Shown here: one piece after another, positions 13,471-24,553 of the stretch
Position numbering within the stretch: position 1 is the first letter of the stretch
Layout of the letters: the number at the start of each line of letters is the position of its first letter
Assembly (NCBI RefSeq): GCF_036865545.1
Contig: NZ_CP142208.1
Coordinates: forward strand, 4,739,727-4,803,726
Origin: Erwinia sp. E_sp_B01_1
GTDB taxonomy: Bacteria; Pseudomonadota; Gammaproteobacteria; Enterobacterales; Enterobacteriaceae
Direction: 5' to 3'
Length of the DNA: 64,000 bases
Notes under the pieces: generated by a model
Told to the model about the DNA's origin: nothing
What the model saw: only the letters and a program-made list of their open reading frames with translations
Database searches by the model: none
Translations under genes and position numbers: made by a program

Positions 13471-14400
13471 ATGGAACTTCGCCATCTGCGCTATTTCGTT
13501 GCCGTTGCCCAAACCCACAACTTTACCAGGGCCGCAGAGATGCTGGGAATTTCCCAGCCGCCCCTGAGCCAGCAAATCCTGCGGCTGGAGCGGGAAATTG
13601 GCTTACCTTTATTGAAAAGGTTGACCCGTAGCGTTGAACTGACTGAAGCCGGGGAGGCGTTTTACCAGGATGCGTGCCAGATCCTGGAGCTGACCGGTCA
13701 TGCGCTGGAAAAAGCGAAGGGGATTGCCCGTGGCGTCAGTGGGCGGCTTTCGCTGGGTTTCGCCAGTTCAGTGGCCTTTCATGCCGGGGTTTTCACTCTG
13801 CTGAAGGATTTTCAGACGCGCTATCCGGAGATGACGTTGTCCACGCGTGAGCAGAATATGGCATCGCTGATGCACGATTTGCAGGAGGGTTTGCTGGATG
13901 CGGCCTTTGTCCGTCTGCCCTGTGAAAGCAGTAAAGCCTTTAATCTGAAGGTGATAGCCAGTGAGAAAATGCTGGTGGCTCTCCCACCGGGGCATCACCT
14001 GGCGGGGGAAGCGAGGGTGTCGCTGGAACACCTGGCTGATGAAGCACTGATTTTGTTTCCACAGGAAGTGGCGCCCAGCCTGTATGAACTGATTGTCAGC
14101 GCCTGCCTGCGGGCGGGTTTTCAACCTAAAACCGCTCAGCAGGCGCCTCAGATTGCCTCAGCCATTGGCAGGGTGGCCAGCGGAGTGGGCTTTACCATCG
14201 TGCCGGAATCGCTCGGCTGTATCCGCCATCCTGGCGTCACATTTCATCCTGTTGATGATGCGGTGCTGAACAGCGATATCGCGCTGGCCTGGCGCAGGCT
14301 GGATCGCTCACCTGCGGTGCTGCATCTGGTCGCCATGCTGGCCAGCACCAGACAGGGGACTCTCCCCCTGCGGCGGACGTTTAGCCCTGGATTTTTCTGA
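13471..14400 (+). CDS. budR: LysR-type regulator of the butanediol operon
   Basis: A 309-residue LysR-family regulator. The N-terminal winged helix-turn-helix (MELRHLRYFVAVAQTHNFTRAAEMLGISQPPLSQQ, residues 1-35, given here only as a span marker) is followed by a substrate-binding domain. It is transcribed away from budA across a 103-bp region, the normal arrangement for a BudR/AlsR activator responding to acetate or low pH. The sequence could equally be a paralogue regulating something else, so the symbol rests mainly on position. Its 3' end overlaps the convergent ygiW-like gene by 20 bp. Confidence 0.82.
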   Translation: MELRHLRYFVAVAQTHNFTRAAEMLGISQPPLSQQILRLEREIGLPLLKRLTRSVELTEAGEAFYQDACQILELTGHALEKAKGIARGVSGRLSLGFASSVAFHAGVFTLLKDFQTRYPEMTLSTREQNMASLMHDLQEGLLDAAFVRLPCESSKAFNLKVIASEKMLVALPPGHHLAGEARVSLEHLADEALILFPQEVAPSLYELIVSACLRAGFQPKTAQQAPQIASAIGRVASGVGFTIVPESLGCIRHPGVTFHPVDDAVLNSDIALAWRRLDRSPAVLHLVAMLASTRQGTLPLRRTFSPGFF

Positions 14401-14782
14401 CCTGTTTCACGTCCAGTTCAAGCGAGTTGAAGTCTTTATCCAGTTTCCCCTGCAGCTCGACTTTGTCGGCAGGGGTAATGGTTTGCCCATCCCAGCGCTT
14501 GTGATCGATCTCAACGTTCATCGTGCCTGTGGCATCACGGAAAGTGTAGTCTTCATCACCCACACGCTTTTCAATCTGACCACGCAGGGTCACCCAGGCA
14601 TCATCCTTCATATCCTGAGCCTGTTTCACCGTAGCTACCGTACCATTCGGGCCAGAAAATCCGCCATTCTGTACCACGGCAGGCGAGCCATTCTGGTCAA
14701 CGAAGCCCCCGTTCTGAGCAGCAAGAACCGGCATCGAAACCAGAGCGGTAATAGCGAGTAGTGCAGCGGTCTTTTTCATCAT
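14381..14782 (-). CDS. ygiW: Periplasmic OB-fold (BOF) protein, YgiW family
   Basis: A small secreted protein of about 133 residues. It starts with a Sec signal peptide (MMKKTAALLAITALVSMPVLA), followed by a low-complexity part with two copies of VQNGGF / QNGGFxxxNG and then a BOF domain (VTLRGQIEKRVGDEDYTFRD). The start at 14782 is preferred because AAAGG sits at the right distance; an upstream in-frame start would put residues ahead of the signal peptide. E. coli YgiW (VisP in Salmonella) is linked to stress tolerance and lies beside qseBC, as here, where it is divergent from qseB. Confidence 0.88.
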   Translation of the reverse strand: MMKKTAALLAITALVSMPVLAAQNGGFVDQNGSPAVVQNGGFSGPNGTVATVKQAQDMKDDAWVTLRGQIEKRVGDEDYTFRDATGTMNVEIDHKRWDGQTITPADKVELQGKLDKDFNSLELDVKQVRKIQG

Positions 14783-14999
14783 AGTCACCTTTATTCCCTT
14801 GAGGATGGCAGTCAATACTGCGCGGATTTGTTGTCTTCGGGAGCCAGTTAACCACAGGGTTCTTAACAGGATCTTAAGAACCCGGGCCCAGGGATTTTAT
14901 TTATTTAAACTGGCGAAAAGCGTCGAATTTCGGCGATATACGCTGTACAACAGCCCTTGCTGTCTCGTATAAAGCGGGGACTCACACAAGGAATTCATC

Positions 15000-15662
15000 A
15001 TGCGTATTTTAGTCATTGAGGACGACCGGCTGATAGGCGACGGGATCAAAGCAGGACTGATCAAACTTGGGTTCAGCGTCGACTGGTTTATGGAGGGCAG
15101 AGAGGGACTTACTGCACTCGGCGCAGCACCTTATGATGCCGTGGTACTGGATCTGAGCCTGCCGGGCATGGACGGCCTGGAGATCCTGCGCCAGTGGCGC
15201 CAGCAGGGCCAGGATGAGCCGGTGCTGATCCTCACCGCGCGGGATGCGCTGGAACAACGCGTGAAGGGTCTGCAACAGGGCGCCGACGACTACCTTTGTA
15301 AACCTTTCGCCCTGAGTGAAGTGGCCGCCCGGCTACAGGCGTTAATTCGCCGCCGTCATGGTCAGCTCCAACCGACACTCAGCCACGGTGCGGTAGTGAT
15401 GGAATGTGCATCGCATACCGTAACGCTGAACGGCGAGCCTCTGCCGCTGAAATCCCGCGAGCTGGCCCTGCTTGAACTGTTCCTGATGAATACTGGCCGG
15501 GTGCTGACCCGCGCTCAGCTGGAAGAAAAACTCTACGGCTGGGATGAGGATGTCTCCAGCAATGCCGTGGAAGTCCATATCCACCATTTACGTAAGAAGC
15601 TGGGCAGCCAGTTTATCCGCACCGTTCATGGCGTGGGTTACACGCTGGGAGAACCGGTTTGA
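15000..15662 (+). CDS. qseB: Response regulator QseB
   Basis: An OmpR/PhoB-type regulator of 220 residues. The receiver domain has the acidic pocket Glu7-Asp8-Asp9, phospho-acceptor Asp51 ([12 protein letters not shown]) and Lys at DDYLCKPF. The C-terminal winged helix includes [17 protein letters not shown] and ends with the family's [13 protein letters not shown]. It is very close to E. coli QseB, part of the pathway reported to respond to catecholamine-type signals and cross-talk with PmrAB. RBS AAGGAA precedes the ATG. Its stop overlaps the qseC start. Confidence 0.93.
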   Translation: MRILVIEDDRLIGDGIKAGLIKLGFSVDWFMEGREGLTALGAAPYDAVVLDLSLPGMDGLEILRQWRQQGQDEPVLILTARDALEQRVKGLQQGADDYLCKPFALSEVAARLQALIRRRHGQLQPTLSHGAVVMECASHTVTLNGEPLPLKSRELALLELFLMNTGRVLTRAQLEEKLYGWDEDVSSNAVEVHIHHLRKKLGSQFIRTVHGVGYTLGEPV

Positions 15663-17005
15663 TTCGTCTGAGTTTACGGCTGCGGCTGATGCTGGGCTTT
15701 TTACTGCTGACCCTGATCTGCTGGGGAAGCGCGGGTATCGGCTCCTGGTGGCAGACCCGGCACAAAATTAACCAGCTGTTTGATACCCAGCAGATGCTGT
15801 TCGCCAAACGGCTGGCGACGATGAATCCGGAACAGGCTGGCCATGAGCCGCTGACCCTGCCCAAAACTAAAAAACTGGTCAGGCACCATCGTGGCGATCA
15901 GGAAGATGATGCGCTGGCCTTTGCTCTCTTCACCCAGGACGGCAGGATGGTGATGAACGATGGTGATAACGGCAAAGATTTCCTGTTTCACTACCAGCGT
16001 AACGGCTTCACCGACGGCAAACTTAAAGGTGATGACGATCTGTGGCGTATGGTCTGGCTCAGCACGCCGGACAACAGGTACGTGGTAGTGGTCGGTCAGG
16101 AGTGGGAATACCGTGACGACATGACCCGGGATATTGTGCAGGCCAACCTCTGGCCGTGGCTTTTTGCCCTGCCGGTGATGGTGATCCTGCTGCTGTGGCT
16201 GGTAACCCACGAACTGGCTCCCCTGAAGCGCATAGCCAGTCAGTTACGTCACCGCTCCCCCGATGAGCAGATGCCTCTGGATGAGAAGCGGGTTCCTCAG
16301 GAGGTCCGTCCGCTGGTGGAAGAGCTGAACGCTCTGTTTACCCGCATTGCTGACATGCTGGTCCGCGAACGTCGCTTTACCTCTGATGCGGCACATGAAC
16401 TGCGAAGCCCGCTGGCCGCGCTGAAGGTCCAGACGGAAGTAGCCCAGCTCGCGCACGACGATCGGGCGATGCGCCATCATGCACTGAGCAATCTGGATGC
16501 CGGAATCGATCGCGCTACCCGGCTGGTGGATCAGTTGCTGACGCTTTCAAGGCTGGAGAGTGGAGATGAACTGGAGAAGCAGCCTGTTGATTTAGAACAG
16601 CTTTTGCAGCAGGCGGTGGTGGATCACTACAGTAAGGCACAGGCCGCGGGAGTGGAGATTGAACTGGAGGCGCAAAGGGTTCCGGTCATCAAAATGGGCC
16701 ACCCGCTGCTGCTGGCGTTGATGGTGCGTAATCTGCTGGATAACGCCATCCGCTACAGCCAGGCTGGTGGAAACGTGCAGTTGAAGCTGGAGATGCGCAG
16801 TATTGAGGTGCTGGACAAGGGCCCGGGCGTGACGGAAGCGTCACTGGCAAGAATTGGCGAACGGTTTTACCGGCCGCCGGGGCAGGAGAAATCGGGTAGC
16901 GGCCTGGGCCTTTCAATAGTCAGCAATGTAGCCCGGCTGCATGGGATGCGGGCCAGCTTTGCCAACCGCAGCGAAGGGGGCTTTGCCGTGCGGATCGACT
17001 GGTAG
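15659..17005 (+). CDS. qseC: Sensor histidine kinase QseC
   Basis: A 448-residue inner-membrane sensor kinase (449 in E. coli). Predicted membrane segments lie at about residues 8-30 and 164-184, enclosing a periplasmic sensor domain with [15 protein letters not shown] and [15 protein letters not shown], as in E. coli QseC. The H box has His246 ([15 protein letters not shown]), followed by the N box ([12 protein letters not shown]) and the G boxes ([15 protein letters not shown]). The start is a TTG overlapping the qseB stop (TTGA). No better start lies downstream without losing the first membrane segment. Confidence 0.92.
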   Translation: MIRLSLRLRLMLGFLLLTLICWGSAGIGSWWQTRHKINQLFDTQQMLFAKRLATMNPEQAGHEPLTLPKTKKLVRHHRGDQEDDALAFALFTQDGRMVMNDGDNGKDFLFHYQRNGFTDGKLKGDDDLWRMVWLSTPDNRYVVVVGQEWEYRDDMTRDIVQANLWPWLFALPVMVILLLWLVTHELAPLKRIASQLRHRSPDEQMPLDEKRVPQEVRPLVEELNALFTRIADMLVRERRFTSDAAHELRSPLAALKVQTEVAQLAHDDRAMRHHALSNLDAGIDRATRLVDQLLTLSRLESGDELEKQPVDLEQLLQQAVVDHYSKAQAAGVEIELEAQRVPVIKMGHPLLLALMVRNLLDNAIRYSQAGGNVQLKLEMRSIEVLDKGPGVTEASLARIGERFYRPPGQEKSGSGLGLSIVSNVARLHGMRASFANRSEGGFAVRIDW

Positions 17006-17050
17006 CAAACCGGTATTTCGTGCTCAAGAGTAAAGAGCCGCAACAGAGAC

Positions 17051-17076
17051 AAAAAAGGGCCTTTCGGCCCTTTTTT
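17051..17076. terminator. Bidirectional terminator between qseC and kup
   Basis: AAAAAA-GGGCC-TTTC-GGCCC-TTTTTT forms a GC stem flanked by A and T runs on both sides, so it can end transcription from both converging genes. Confidence 0.92.
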
Positions 17077-17092
17077 GCTGATTCAGCCAGGG

Positions 17093-18961
17093 TTAAATCT
17101 CAACCTGCGTTCCCAGCTCAATCACCCTGTTAGGCGGGATTTTGAACTGATCCGGTGCGCGCAGGGCGTTCTTCTGCAGCATCAGGAACAGTTTGCCTCG
17201 CAGGCGCAGATACCAGGGCCGCTTACCGATAATCAGCGACTCATGTGACATAAAGAAGGAGGTTTCCATCATCCGGCAGCTCAACCCTTCCAGGCCACAG
17301 CGGTGGAAAATTTCTTCCACATTCGGCGTTTCACGCCAGCCATAGCTGGCAACCACGCGCCAGAAGGTAGGCGAAAGCTGTTCGAGCGTGACACGCCGGA
17401 TATTGTGCACGTAAGGCGCATCTTCCGTGCGCAGCGTCAGCAGCACCACGCGCTCATGCAGCACTTTGTTGTGCTTTAGATTATGCAGCATGGCAAAAGG
17501 GATCCCGTTCAGCGCACGGGACATATATACCGCCGTGCCCGGTACACGCACCGGAGGGGATTTTTCCAGCGAGGCGATCATCGCCTCCAGAGAATTCCCG
17601 TGTTCATGCATCCGTCGCAGCAGGCGGAATCGCTCGCTTTTCCAGGTGGTCATAATGACAAACATCACCAGCGCCAGGCAGAGCGGCAGCCAGCCACCGG
17701 AGAAAATTTTCACCAGGTTGGCTGAGAATAACGAGACATCAATACACAGCATCGCTAACAGTACCGCCAGCACCAGATAACGGTTCCAGTGCCAGTTTTT
17801 GATCGCCACCGTGGTACACAGGATGGAGGTAAGCACCATGGTGCCGGTCACTGCAATGCCGTAGGCCGCTGCCAGGTTACTGGAGTGTTCGAAGCCCACA
17901 ATCACGATGACCACCGCAAAGTAGAGCAGCCAGTTGATCACCGGGATATAAATCTGACCGGATTCTTCTTCTGAAGTGTGCACGATACGCATCGGTGGCA
18001 GATAGCCCAGACGCACAGCCTGACGGGTCAGCGAGAAGACACCGGAAATCACCGCCTGGGAAGCGATAACCGTCGCCAGCGTGGCCAGAATCAGCATCGG
18101 GATCAGCGCCCAGTCCGGAGCCAGCAGGAAGAACGGGTTTTTAATCGCTTCAGGATGTTTCAGCAGCAGCGCACCCTGACCGAAGTAGTTCAGCGTCAAC
18201 GAAGGCAGAACCACAACAAACCACGCCAGGCGAATCGGGAATTTGCCAAAGTGACCCATATCCGCATACAGCGCTTCCACCCCGGTGATCGCCAGCACCA
18301 CAGCGCCAAGCGCAAAGAAGGAGACTTCTTTATATTCCATAAAGAAGTGCATTGCCCAGTAAGGATTCAGCGCGTGGAGGACATCGGGATTGTTCATAAT
18401 ACTGCGGGCGCCAAGCACGGCCAGCACAATGAACCACAGCAACATCACTGGCGCGAACAGTTTACCCACCATGCCAGTGCCATGTTTCTGGATCATAAAG
18501 AGCAGCGTCAGCACGGCGATCGCCATAGGCACGATATAAGTATCAAGCGCCGGTGCCGCAATCTCCAGGCCTTCAATGGCTGACAGCACCGATACGGCTG
18601 GGGTAATCACCACCTCGCCATAGAAAAAGCTGCCGCCAATCAGCCCCATAATCACCAGCACCGCCGTGGTTCTGGCCCCGGTATTACGGCCTGCCAGCGA
18701 CATCAGCGTCAGAATTCCCCCTTCCCCGGCATTATCAGCACGCATGACGTAGCTGATGTACTTCAGGGAGACCACCAGCACCAGCAGCCAGAAAATCAGC
18801 GAAAGAAAGCCAAAGACCGCATCACGTTCGACACCAAAGCCGAACTGGCCGGACAGACATTCACGAAGGGTATAAAGAGGGCTGGTACCAATATCGCCAT
18901 AGACAACGCCGATTGCCGCTAAGGTAACGGCACCGAGGGACTGCTTTTTCTCAGAACTCAT
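17093..18961 (-). CDS. kup: Low-affinity potassium transporter Kup
   Basis: A 622-residue inner-membrane K+/H+ symporter with about 12 helices in the first 440 residues and a cytoplasmic C-terminal domain. The N terminus [20 protein letters not shown] and C terminus [15 protein letters not shown] match E. coli Kup end to end, which fixes the start at ATG 18961 and not an in-frame GTG 42 bp further upstream. The ribosome site is weak. In E. coli Kup is the main K+ importer under hyperosmotic, acidic conditions. Divergent from ravA. Confidence 0.95.
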   Translation of the reverse strand: MSSEKKQSLGAVTLAAIGVVYGDIGTSPLYTLRECLSGQFGFGVERDAVFGFLSLIFWLLVLVVSLKYISYVMRADNAGEGGILTLMSLAGRNTGARTTAVLVIMGLIGGSFFYGEVVITPAVSVLSAIEGLEIAAPALDTYIVPMAIAVLTLLFMIQKHGTGMVGKLFAPVMLLWFIVLAVLGARSIMNNPDVLHALNPYWAMHFFMEYKEVSFFALGAVVLAITGVEALYADMGHFGKFPIRLAWFVVVLPSLTLNYFGQGALLLKHPEAIKNPFFLLAPDWALIPMLILATLATVIASQAVISGVFSLTRQAVRLGYLPPMRIVHTSEEESGQIYIPVINWLLYFAVVIVIVGFEHSSNLAAAYGIAVTGTMVLTSILCTTVAIKNWHWNRYLVLAVLLAMLCIDVSLFSANLVKIFSGGWLPLCLALVMFVIMTTWKSERFRLLRRMHEHGNSLEAMIASLEKSPPVRVPGTAVYMSRALNGIPFAMLHNLKHNKVLHERVVLLTLRTEDAPYVHNIRRVTLEQLSPTFWRVVASYGWRETPNVEEIFHRCGLEGLSCRMMETSFFMSHESLIIGKRPWYLRLRGKLFLMLQKNALRAPDQFKIPPNRVIELGTQVEI

Positions 18962-19217
18962 AGACAGGTCTTTTGTTGGGATCCGTAACGCGGAATTGCG
19001 CACAGCTCATCAAGCCATCAAAACGCGCACAGTATGCACGATTCATCATGAATGCCTATTCTTAATTGCGTTAAGAGAAGTGACCAGGCTGTGCTGGGTC
19101 ACTCTTTGACAAGAAAAAAGCTGACTCGTATCAACTCTTTCAAGCATCATAGCCAGTAGTGTATGCGCTCGCCAGTCGCGGTGCTGGCCGGACCGTAAAA
19201 AGGATGAATGTTTGATT

Positions 19218-20711
19218 ATGCCTCAGCCCCATTTACTGGCGGAAAGAATTGCCCGCTTAAGCAATGCGTTGGAAAAGGGACTTTATGAGCGGCACCACGC
19301 AATTCGCCTCTGCCTGCTGGCCGCGCTGAGCGGAGAGAGCGTCTTTTTATTAGGCCCGCCAGGCATTGCTAAAAGCCTGATTGCCCGCCGGTTAAAGTAT
19401 GCTTTTCAGCACTCCCGCGCCTTTGAATATCTGATGACCCGTTTCTCCACGCCTGAAGAGGTGTTTGGCCCGCTTTCCATCCAGGCGCTTAAAGATGAAG
19501 GTCGTTATCAGCGCCTGACCAAAGGCTACCTGCCTGATGCTGAAATTGTGTTCCTGGATGAAATCTGGAAAGCCGGCCCGGCGATCCTCAATACCCTGCT
19601 GACCGCCATCAATGAACGCCGTTTCCGTAATGGCGACTGCGAAGAACAGATCCCCATGCGTCTGCTGGTCACCGCTTCCAATGAACTGCCAGAAGCAGAC
19701 AGCGGGCTGGAAGCGCTGTATGACCGCATGTTGATCCGTCTGTGGCTGGATAACGTGCATGAAAAGCAGAACTTTCGCAGCATGCTGACTCACCAGCAGG
19801 ATGATACCAATCCGGTGGATAAATCTTTGTGCATCAGCGACGAAGAGTATTTTGAGTGGCAGAAAGGCATTACCCAGGTCACCCTGAACGACGAAGTGTT
19901 TGAGCTGATCTTCCTGCTGCGTCAGCAACTGGAGAACCAGCCAGAAGCGCCTTATATTTCCGATCGTCGCTGGAAAAAAGCCATTCACCTGCTGCAGGCC
20001 TGCGCATTTTACAGCGGCCGCAACAGCATTGCGCCGGTGGATCTGATCCTGCTGAAAGATTGCCTGTGGCACGATGTTAACTCAATGAAGTTGCTGGATC
20101 GTGAGATCGATAACCTGATCACTCAACAGGCCTGGCAACAGCAGCCAATGCTGATCAAACTGCAGCAAATTTCCTCCCGTCGCATGGCTCTGCAACAGGA
20201 AAAAAGCGTTGAGCAGGCTATCCGCCTGGAGAAGCACGGCGGCATGTTCAGCCGGAAGCCGCATTACGAACTGCCTGCCTCGCTGGGCGAAGAGTCGCTG
20301 ACGCTGATGCTGCAAAAGCCGCTGATGCTGCATGATATGCAGGTAACGCATGTGGTGATTGGCCGCGAGCCCCTGCACCACTGGCTGCAAAAAAGCGGGG
20401 ATATCCGCGGCAAGCTTAACGGTATCGGATTTGCTCAAACGCTGGACCTGCATGTGGACGGAAATGACTGCCTTACGCTGCGTGATGTCAGCCTGCAGGC
20501 CTCAAGGCTGATGCTGCCGGGTAAACAGCAGGCCAGTGGGTTGCCGGAAGAGATTGTACAGGCGCTGGACGAGCTGGAAACAGAGCTGCGCGTGCAGCGT
20601 ACCCTGTTCAGCCAGCATCAGCGCTGCCTGTTTATCAGCGATGACTGGCTGGCGCGCATCGAAGAAAGCCTGCATCAGGTTGCCGACCAGCTGAAGCAGG
20701 CTCGTCGGTGA
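19218..20711 (+). CDS. ravA: MoxR-family AAA+ ATPase RavA
   Basis: A 497-residue AAA+ ATPase. Walker A GPPGIAKS is at residues 46-53, Walker B IVFLDEIW near residue 110, and the sensor-1 region [14 protein letters not shown] near residue 155. The C-terminal half holds the LARA-type discontinuous domain ([18 protein letters not shown] here). In E. coli RavA binds the lysine decarboxylase LdcI and, with ViaA, acts on membrane lipids, respiratory complexes and aminoglycoside sensitivity. ATG 19218 aligns with the E. coli start; TTG 19212 also has a usable RBS. Overlaps viaA by 4 bp. Confidence 0.95.
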   Translation: MPQPHLLAERIARLSNALEKGLYERHHAIRLCLLAALSGESVFLLGPPGIAKSLIARRLKYAFQHSRAFEYLMTRFSTPEEVFGPLSIQALKDEGRYQRLTKGYLPDAEIVFLDEIWKAGPAILNTLLTAINERRFRNGDCEEQIPMRLLVTASNELPEADSGLEALYDRMLIRLWLDNVHEKQNFRSMLTHQQDDTNPVDKSLCISDEEYFEWQKGITQVTLNDEVFELIFLLRQQLENQPEAPYISDRRWKKAIHLLQACAFYSGRNSIAPVDLILLKDCLWHDVNSMKLLDREIDNLITQQAWQQQPMLIKLQQISSRRMALQQEKSVEQAIRLEKHGGMFSRKPHYELPASLGEESLTLMLQKPLMLHDMQVTHVVIGREPLHHWLQKSGDIRGKLNGIGFAQTLDLHVDGNDCLTLRDVSLQASRLMLPGKQQASGLPEEIVQALDELETELRVQRTLFSQHQRCLFISDDWLARIEESLHQVADQLKQARR

Positions 20712-22168
20712 TTTCGTTAGACACGCTGAGCGCGCTTCTGGCGATCAGCGAGGGCGAACTGCTGGAAGAACTGGTGATAGCCCTGCTTGCCAGCCCGCAG
20801 CTCGCCCTGTTTTTCGAAAAATTCCCCGGCATGAAAAAAGCACTGCTACGCGACCTGCCCCGCTGGAAAACAGAAGTGCTTGAACAGCTGAAAACCACTG
20901 CCGTGCCGGATGACCTGGCCGCTGAATTTGCCCTGTTCCAGAAATTTCAGGGATTGAGCCATTCGCATTTCTGCCAGCAGTTGCCGGAGCTGTTGGTTTG
21001 GCTTTCACTGCACCACTCTCCTTTCGAAGAAAAAGCTCAGCAGCTGGTCGCCAATAACGATGTTGGCGATCTCAGTCAGGCCCAACAGACGTTGTTTTTA
21101 CAACGCTGGCGGCTGAGCCTCACGCTGCAAACGCTGACGTTAAATCAGCAACTATTGGATCAGGAGCGCGAGAAACTGCTGGCCGAGTTGCAGCAGCGTC
21201 TGGCGATGAGTGGCCAGCTGGCCGAAGTGCTCTCTGACAATAACGAAGCCGCCGCTGGCCGGCTGTGGGATCTGACCAAAAGCCCGCTTCAGCGCAGCGA
21301 TTACCAGCTGATTGTGGAATACGGGGATTTTCTTGCCCGGCAGCCCGCTCTGTTAAAACTGGCCGAACAGCTGGGCCGCAGCCGTGAAGCTAAAGCTGTC
21401 CCGTCTGAAGATGCGCCCCTCGAGGAGTTTCATCAGTTGATCAGGGAACCGGAAAGCGTACCGGAAGAGATCAGCGGCCTGCACCAGAGTGACGATATCC
21501 TGCGCCTCCTGCCGCCTGAACTGGTCACGCTGGGCATCAGCGAACTGGAGATTGAATTCTATCGCCGGCTGGTGGAGAAAAGGCTGTTGACCTACCGTCT
21601 GCAGGGCGATGCCTGGCACGATAAAGTCACGCTGCGCCCCGTGAGCCACCAGCATCATGACGAACAACCGCGAGGGCCATTTATTGTCTGTGTAGATACT
21701 TCCGGCTCTATGGGGGGGTTTAACGAACGCTGCGCTAAAGCTTTCTGCCTCGCGCTGCTGAAAGTGGCGCTGGCCGATAATCGCCGCTGTTACATCATGC
21801 TGTTTGCCCATGAAGTGGTGGGTTATGAGCTGACCGCGGGCGATGGCATTGCGCAGGCTATCCGTTTTCTCAGCCAGCGTTTCCGGGGCGGTACCGATCT
21901 GGCCGCCTGCCTGGATTCCGTGCTGCAAAAACTCTCGGCTACTGCGTGGAACGATGCCGATGCGGTAATTATTTCCGACTTTATTGCCCAACGGTTGCCG
22001 GAAGAGCTGGTGAAAAGAATCAAACAGCACCAGATAAAACAACAGCAACGCTTCCACGCTGTTGCGCTGTCCGATCATGGAAAACCCGGAATAATGCGCA
22101 TCTTCGACCATATCTGGCGGTTTGATACCGGTCTGAAAAGCCGACTGTTACGACACTGGCAGCGCTGA
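20708..22168 (+). CDS. viaA: VWA-domain protein ViaA, RavA partner
   Basis: A 486-residue protein (483 in E. coli) whose C-terminal von Willebrand factor A domain carries a complete MIDAS: Asp330-Thr-Ser-Gly-Ser in [13 protein letters not shown], a Thr in GGTDL, and Asp in ISDF. The N-terminal half is helical and unique to the family. GTG 20708 overlaps the ravA stop (GTGA), so the two are translationally coupled. It stimulates RavA ATPase activity in E. coli. Confidence 0.94.
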   Translation: MISLDTLSALLAISEGELLEELVIALLASPQLALFFEKFPGMKKALLRDLPRWKTEVLEQLKTTAVPDDLAAEFALFQKFQGLSHSHFCQQLPELLVWLSLHHSPFEEKAQQLVANNDVGDLSQAQQTLFLQRWRLSLTLQTLTLNQQLLDQEREKLLAELQQRLAMSGQLAEVLSDNNEAAAGRLWDLTKSPLQRSDYQLIVEYGDFLARQPALLKLAEQLGRSREAKAVPSEDAPLEEFHQLIREPESVPEEISGLHQSDDILRLLPPELVTLGISELEIEFYRRLVEKRLLTYRLQGDAWHDKVTLRPVSHQHHDEQPRGPFIVCVDTSGSMGGFNERCAKAFCLALLKVALADNRRCYIMLFAHEVVGYELTAGDGIAQAIRFLSQRFRGGTDLAACLDSVLQKLSATAWNDADAVIISDFIAQRLPEELVKRIKQHQIKQQQRFHAVALSDHGKPGIMRIFDHIWRFDTGLKSRLLRHWQR

Positions 22169-22250
22169 TCCTCTTCAGAAACATGCCGGAAATGCTTATT
22201 TGCTATAGTCATGTGTACGCTTTAGCCTACAGGCAAATTGGGAGCATCAC

Positions 22251-24392
22251 GTGGCATTACACCAGGATATTGCATCAGGATTACCAGAACCGACCCGCAC
22301 ACTACGGTTAAGCGGCGGCAGTACCGAAGAGAAACGCCAGCAACTTCTCGACTATTTCCGGCAGACCTGGACACTCTATGAGAGTCTGTTTGACTGTCTT
22401 GCCGATGAGCAGGCGTTTTACACCAAAGCCATTTCACTGCGCCATCCTCTGGTGTTCTATTACGGTCACACTGCCACTTTCTACGTCAATAAGATGATGG
22501 CTGGCGGCCTGCTTGCGGACCGCGTTGACGATCGGATTGAAGCCATGATGGCGATCGGCGTGGATGAGATGAGCTGGGACGACCTGGACACCAGCCACTA
22601 TCAGTGGCCGTCGCTGGCAGAACTGCGTGACTATCGCGGTAAAGTTCGGCATCTGGTGGAGACCTTTATCAAAGAGATGCCGCTGAGCCTGCCGATCGGC
22701 TGGGAGAGCCCTGCCTGGGTGATCCTGATGGGTATTGAACATGAGCGCATCCATCTGGAAACCTCCAGCGTATTGATCCGTCAGCTGCCGGTGGCCTGGG
22801 TTAAACCTCAGCCACACTGGCCTGCCTGTCCTTCAGCCCGTCATGACCGCGCCTCCGTGCCACAGAATAAACTGCTGCCCGTTGAGGGTGCCCGCGTAAC
22901 CCAGGGGAAAACCGACGATACCTACGGCTGGGATAATGAGTACGGCACCCTGGTCACCGGAGTGAAGCCTTTCAAAGCCAGCCAGATGCTGACCAGCAAC
23001 GCGGAGTTTTTCGACTTTGTTGCTGCCGGAGGCTATCAGGACGATCGCTGGTGGGATGAAGAAGGGCTGGGCTGGCGTAATTTCGCCAAAGCCGTAATGC
23101 CAACGTTTTGGGTAGGATCCCTCGCCGATCCGGATAACCTGCAACTGCGCCTGATGACTGAAGAAGTGCCCATGCCGTGGGACTGGCCAGCAGAGGTGAA
23201 CCAGCTCGAAGCGGCCGCCTTCTGCCGGTGGAAAGCCGGGGAAACCGGCAAATCTGTCCAGCTCCCCAGCGAAGCCGAGTGGCTGCTGCTGCGTGAGGGC
23301 GTGACCGGCGATCAGCCTGACTGGCCAGAAGCACCGGGCAATCTTAACCTCGCCTGGTGGGCCTCTTCCTGCCCGGTGGATCGCTTTGCTCAGGGCAACT
23401 TTTACGATCTGATTGGCAACGTCTGGCAGTGGACCACCACACCAACCAACGGGCTGGAAGGTTTTAAAGTGCATCCTTTATATGATGACTTCTCCACCCC
23501 AACCTTTGACGGTAAACACGCCCTGATCAAAGGCGGTAGCTGGATTTCCACCGGGAACGAGGCGCTGAAATCCGCGCGTTATGCTTTCCGCCGGCATTTT
23601 TTCCAGCATGCAGGCTTCCGTTATGTGGTTTCCACGCATCAGGAAAAAATGATGCTCAACCCCTATGAAACCGACAGCATGGTTTCTCAGTATCTGGACT
23701 TCCAGTACGGCCCGGACTATTTCAACACGCAAAACTACGCCAAAGCGCTGGTGGATATTGCCTGTGGGGTAACCAGTAAACGGGGTACCGCGCTGGATCT
23801 CGGTTGTGCTACAGGCCGTGCCAGCTTTGAACTGGCGCGCCATTTTGAAGAGGTGGTGGGGATGGACTATTCCGCACGCTTTATCGATGTGGCGTTGCAG
23901 CTCACCAGCGGCGAAGATTTCCGCTATGTGACTCAGGAAGAGGGCGATCTGGTGGAATATCGTCAGGTCCGGCTGAAAGATTTCGATCTGGGGGAGGAGC
24001 AGTCCCGTCGCATCCAGTTTGTACAGGGCGACGCCTGTAACCTCAAACCGCAGCCCGATCGCTACGATCTGGTGCTGGCCTCTAACCTGATCGACCGTCT
24101 GCGCCAGCCAGAACGGTTCCTGCAGGATATTACCGCCATGATCCGTTCCGGTGGCGTACTGATGCTCTCCTCGCCTTATACCTGGCTGGAAGATTTTACG
24201 CCTAAGGAGAACTGGCTGGGAGGCATTCGTGAGAACGGTGAAGCCCTGACAACCTATCAGGCATTACAACGTTTACTGGCTGCAGATTTTGAAGAGATTG
24301 CGGCTCCTCAGGATGTGCCTTTTGTTATCAGGGAAACGGCGCGTAAATATCAGCATACGGTCGCTCAACTGACTGTATGGCGTAAGCGTTAA
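22251..24392 (+). CDS. ovoA: 5-histidylcysteine sulfoxide synthase / methyltransferase OvoA
   Basis: A 713-residue three-domain enzyme for ovothiol biosynthesis. An N-terminal DinB-like domain supplies the non-haem iron ligands, probably His73 (YGHTATFY), His164 and His168 in EHERIHLE. A central formylglycine-generating-enzyme-like domain (about residues 200-465) ends with FRHHFFQHAGFRYV. A C-terminal SAM methyltransferase domain starts near residue 480, with motif I ALDLGCATGRASFELAR. OvoA couples cysteine and histidine with oxygen, and the methyltransferase part is thought to methylate the thiohistidine. The first characterised OvoA was from Erwinia tasmaniensis. Start GTG 22251 follows GGGAG. 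It sits where asnA lies in E. coli. No ovoB lyase is present in the window. Confidence 0.9.
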   Translation: MALHQDIASGLPEPTRTLRLSGGSTEEKRQQLLDYFRQTWTLYESLFDCLADEQAFYTKAISLRHPLVFYYGHTATFYVNKMMAGGLLADRVDDRIEAMMAIGVDEMSWDDLDTSHYQWPSLAELRDYRGKVRHLVETFIKEMPLSLPIGWESPAWVILMGIEHERIHLETSSVLIRQLPVAWVKPQPHWPACPSARHDRASVPQNKLLPVEGARVTQGKTDDTYGWDNEYGTLVTGVKPFKASQMLTSNAEFFDFVAAGGYQDDRWWDEEGLGWRNFAKAVMPTFWVGSLADPDNLQLRLMTEEVPMPWDWPAEVNQLEAAAFCRWKAGETGKSVQLPSEAEWLLLREGVTGDQPDWPEAPGNLNLAWWASSCPVDRFAQGNFYDLIGNVWQWTTTPTNGLEGFKVHPLYDDFSTPTFDGKHALIKGGSWISTGNEALKSARYAFRRHFFQHAGFRYVVSTHQEKMMLNPYETDSMVSQYLDFQYGPDYFNTQNYAKALVDIACGVTSKRGTALDLGCATGRASFELARHFEEVVGMDYSARFIDVALQLTSGEDFRYVTQEEGDLVEYRQVRLKDFDLGEEQSRRIQFVQGDACNLKPQPDRYDLVLASNLIDRLRQPERFLQDITAMIRSGGVLMLSSPYTWLEDFTPKENWLGGIRENGEALTTYQALQRLLAADFEEIAAPQDVPFVIRETARKYQHTVAQLTVWRKR

Positions 24393-24553
24393 TCTTAATG
24401 GCGGGTGCTCAGGTACCCGCCATTAAGCCTGATAAATTCACAGATTCTGCTTTTAGTCATCACTGACGGGCCGATCAACTTTATTGTTATTCCCTTCGCT
24501 TTCCTGCAAATTATTCCCTTATCTGCTGAAGATCCCCTAAACCTGGAGCCGTT